Shown here: positions 3,807-5,091 of the stretch, one piece after another
How positions within the stretch are numbered: position 1 is the stretch's first letter
Layout of the letters: every line of letters begins with the position of its first letter
NCBI GenBank assembly: GCA_050734915.1
Contig: JBOHUX010000167.1
Coordinates: 1 to 5,091 of the forward strand
Length of the DNA stretch: 5,091 bases
Direction: 5' to 3'
Source: JBOHUX01 sp050734915
Lineage (GTDB): Bacteria; Chloroflexota; Dormibacteria; Dormibacterales; Dormibacteraceae
Notes under the pieces: model-generated
The model's input: only the letters and a program-made list of their open reading frames with translations
Databases searched by the model: none
What the model was told of the DNA's origin: nothing
Made by a program: the position numbers and the translations under genes

Positions 3807-5091
3807 TCAGGGGCTCGGCAGCACGACCGCCCTCCAGGAGGACCCCTCGTCGGTGGTCTCCAGCAGGCGCTCTCGGAGCGGCGGACGCTGACCCGGGATC
3901 CCGGCGGAGGCGCTCCCCGCCACGGCGGCGGCCAGGCGGCCGGCCGGAGAACCGGCGAGGAAGCCGGCCGGGGCGCCGGGGCCGGTGTCGCCGAACATGG
4001 CGAATCCGACCGGCGAGCCGGTCGGTGAGGTGACGAAGTCCAGGGCGCGCAGCACCATGCCCGGCACCCTCGGCGCCGGGTTCGTCGTCCAGCCTCCGCC
4101 GCCGTCGTCGGTGATGGAGACGCTGGTGCCGTCGCTGACGGCCCAACTGCCCAACCCGATCACGTAGACCTGTCCCGACCTTCCGGCCGGGTGGGCGATC
4201 ACGGCGCCCGGCGAGGGACCACCCCAGGTCCGCCCGCCGTCTCCCGAGTAGCAGATGTCGGCCGCTCCCGAGCCGTGGCGGGCGACGACCGCGACCAGAC
4301 CGCCGGCGGCTCCGTCCACCGGCGGGAGCCGCGGCACTGACCAGTCGGCCGCTCCCCCGCCCGGGAGCGGCAGCGAGAAGGTGGACCAGGTGCGGCCGCC
4401 GTCTTCGGTGCGCAGGAGGGGACGGCCATTGGGGCGGGACAGCTTCAGCCAGCCTACCCCGGGGGAGGTGAACCGGAGGCCCAGAACCCGGGCGCCGCCG
4501 GGGACGGGCCCGGTCCGGGTCCAGCGCCTGCCCCCGTCGCGGGTCAGGTAGAGGACGGCGGCCGGCCCCCCGCCCGCGCCCCGGCCGGCCAGAGCCCAGC
4601 CGTGCCGGAGATCGGAGAAGCCGGCCATCTCGAGGTCCCCGGCGATCGGGGTCCCCCGGGTGCTGGTCCAGGTGGCGCCCCCGTCCCGCGTCGAGTACGT
4701 GAGGAGCGGGGCCCGGGAGGAGGTGCCGGAAAGGGCCGTCGCGCTCCTCACCGGTTGGGCGATCAGGACCCCCTCCCGGTCGTCGAAGAAGCGGAGCGCC
4801 GAGCCCGGTCGCAGGCCCGGCACGTCGAGGCGGCGGCGCCAGGTCCGGCCCCCGTCGATGGTTCCCAGCACGACCGTGCGACCGGCCGGCGTGAACCCCT
4901 CCAGCCACCAGGTGCTGGCGGAGAGGAACTGCTGGTCGAGGACTCCCGACACGGTGGTGGAGCTCCCCCGCGGGACCGCGACGGGAGCGGGCCGGGAAAC
5001 CGGCGCCCGCAGGAAGTCGCCCACCCCGGACAGCGCTCCGGCCACCGCCACCGCCAGGACGGCGACCGCCGCCAGGAACGCGGTCCGGGCG
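3807..5091 (-). CDS. Ycf48/BNR-like Asp-box beta-propeller with an N-terminal membrane segment (5' end outside the window)
   Basis: The frame stays open to the right edge, so the true start lies beyond 5091 and about 427 residues are visible. A GTG at 5051 could start it, but codons upstream in frame read AFLAAVAVLAVAVAGAL, a hydrophobic signal peptide or anchor that a 5051 start would cut. Numbered from 5051, seven Asp boxes (T/S-x-D-x-G-x-x-W) appear, with Asp at 66, 123, 172, 217, 271, 316 and 401 and Trp five residues later each time. Spacings are 45-57 residues, except 85 before the last, where a Gly/Ala/Pro-rich stretch (about 355-395) is inserted. Seven boxes suggest a seven-bladed propeller outside the membrane. 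Ycf48-related proteins assist photosystem II assembly in cyanobacteria, but similar proteins of unknown role are common in non-photosynthetic soil bacteria. I see no sialidase RIP motif, so an enzyme is unlikely. No photosynthesis gene is nearby. Confidence 0.83.
   Translation of the reverse strand, partial: ARTAFLAAVAVLAVAVAGALSGVGDFLRAPVSRPAPVAVPRGSSTTVSGVLDQQFLSASTWWLEGFTPAGRTVVLGTIDGGRTWRRRLDVPGLRPGSALRFFDDREGVLIAQPVRSATALSGTSSRAPLLTYSTRDGGATWTSTRGTPIAGDLEMAGFSDLRHGWALAGRGAGGGPAAVLYLTRDGGRRWTRTGPVPGGARVLGLRFTSPGVGWLKLSRPNGRPLLRTEDGGRTWSTFSLPLPGGGAADWSVPRLPPVDGAAGGLVAVVARHGSGAADICYSGDGGRTWGGPSPGAVIAHPAGRSGQVYVIGLGSWAVSDGTSVSITDDGGGGWTTNPAPRVPGMVLRALDFVTSPTGSPVGFAMFGDTGPGAPAGFLAGSPAGRLAAAVAGSASAGIPGQRPPLRERLLETTDEGSSWRAVVLPSP
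3834..4856 (-). repeat. Seven dispersed copies of an 18-base Asp-box coding repeat
   Basis: The stretch coding D-x-G-x-x-W recurs at 4839-4856, 4668-4685, 4521-4538, 4386-4403, 4224-4241, 4089-4106 and 3834-3851. On the + strand most copies read close to CCAGGTCCGCCCGCCGTC. The first six are alike at DNA level, while the last (DEGSSW) is the most diverged. This is protein-level blade repetition, not a CRISPR or regulatory array: spacing varies between 135 and 255 bases and the intervals are coding. Confidence 0.8.

Noticed and set aside
2598..4028. A 476-codon open frame on the + strand from ribH through the DedA gene
   Set aside because: It is out of frame with both recognised genes and has the Arg/Pro/Gly-rich composition of a shadow frame.
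3834..4856. Recurring 18-base motif that could be mistaken for a CRISPR or an operator array
   Set aside because: Every copy is in frame and codes an Asp box of the propeller, the copies are imperfect, and the spacing is irregular.
2677..4908. A 743-codon open frame on the - strand across ribH's end, the DedA gene and the propeller gene
   Set aside because: It runs through recognised genes in another frame, is rich in Arg, Gly, Pro and His runs, and has no domain pattern.
3807..5091. Sialidase (neuraminidase) reading of the Asp-box protein
   Set aside because: Asp boxes alone do not make a sialidase. The RIP motif and the catalytic Tyr/Glu pattern are not evident, and seven boxes fit a Ycf48-like propeller better.

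Overview
The window is very GC-rich bacterial DNA, estimated at around 70% G+C with strong G/C preference at third codon positions. Almost all of it is coding. It carries a riboflavin (vitamin B2) operon on the + strand, then a membrane protein gene on the same strand, and a convergent gene for a secreted or membrane-anchored beta-propeller on the - strand that runs off the right edge. The order ribD-ribE-ribBA-ribH is the Bacillus-type rib order also found in several other phyla. A long Asp-box (Ycf48/BNR-like) propeller in a non-photosynthetic context, together with the GC content, would suit an uncultured Chloroflexota, Dormibacterota or actinobacterial soil lineage. The GCH II motif with HEGRGIGL instead of QEGR also resembles actinobacterial RibBA. 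This assignment is an inference and is not firm.

Layout. Positions 1-372 hold the C-terminal end of ribD (pyrimidine reductase domain). Positions 353-967 hold ribE (riboflavin synthase), which overlaps ribD by 20 bases. Positions 974-2170 hold ribBA (DHBP synthase fused to GTP cyclohydrolase II). After a 117-base gap, ribH (lumazine synthase) occupies 2288-2779. A 140-base gap with two possible hairpins and a very short reading frame follows. Positions 2920-3789 hold a DedA/VTT-family membrane protein with a TTG start and an extra C-terminal part. Only 17 bases separate it from the end of the - strand propeller gene, 3807-5091, which is cut at its 5' end.

How the genes work together. RibBA makes both precursors: GTP gives the pyrimidine branch and ribulose 5-phosphate gives 3,4-dihydroxy-2-butanone 4-phosphate. 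RibD deaminates and reduces the pyrimidine. RibH joins the two branches to lumazine, and RibE dismutates lumazine to riboflavin. One copy of each committed step is therefore present, apart from the dephosphorylation step, which is usually encoded elsewhere. The DedA-like and propeller genes have no evident tie to riboflavin.

I do not see a clearly new system here. The points most worth a second look are a His-to-Gln change at the expected metal ligand of the DHBP synthase half of RibBA, a change in its GTP-binding loop, an RDD-like tail on the DedA protein, and the structured gap between ribH and the DedA gene.
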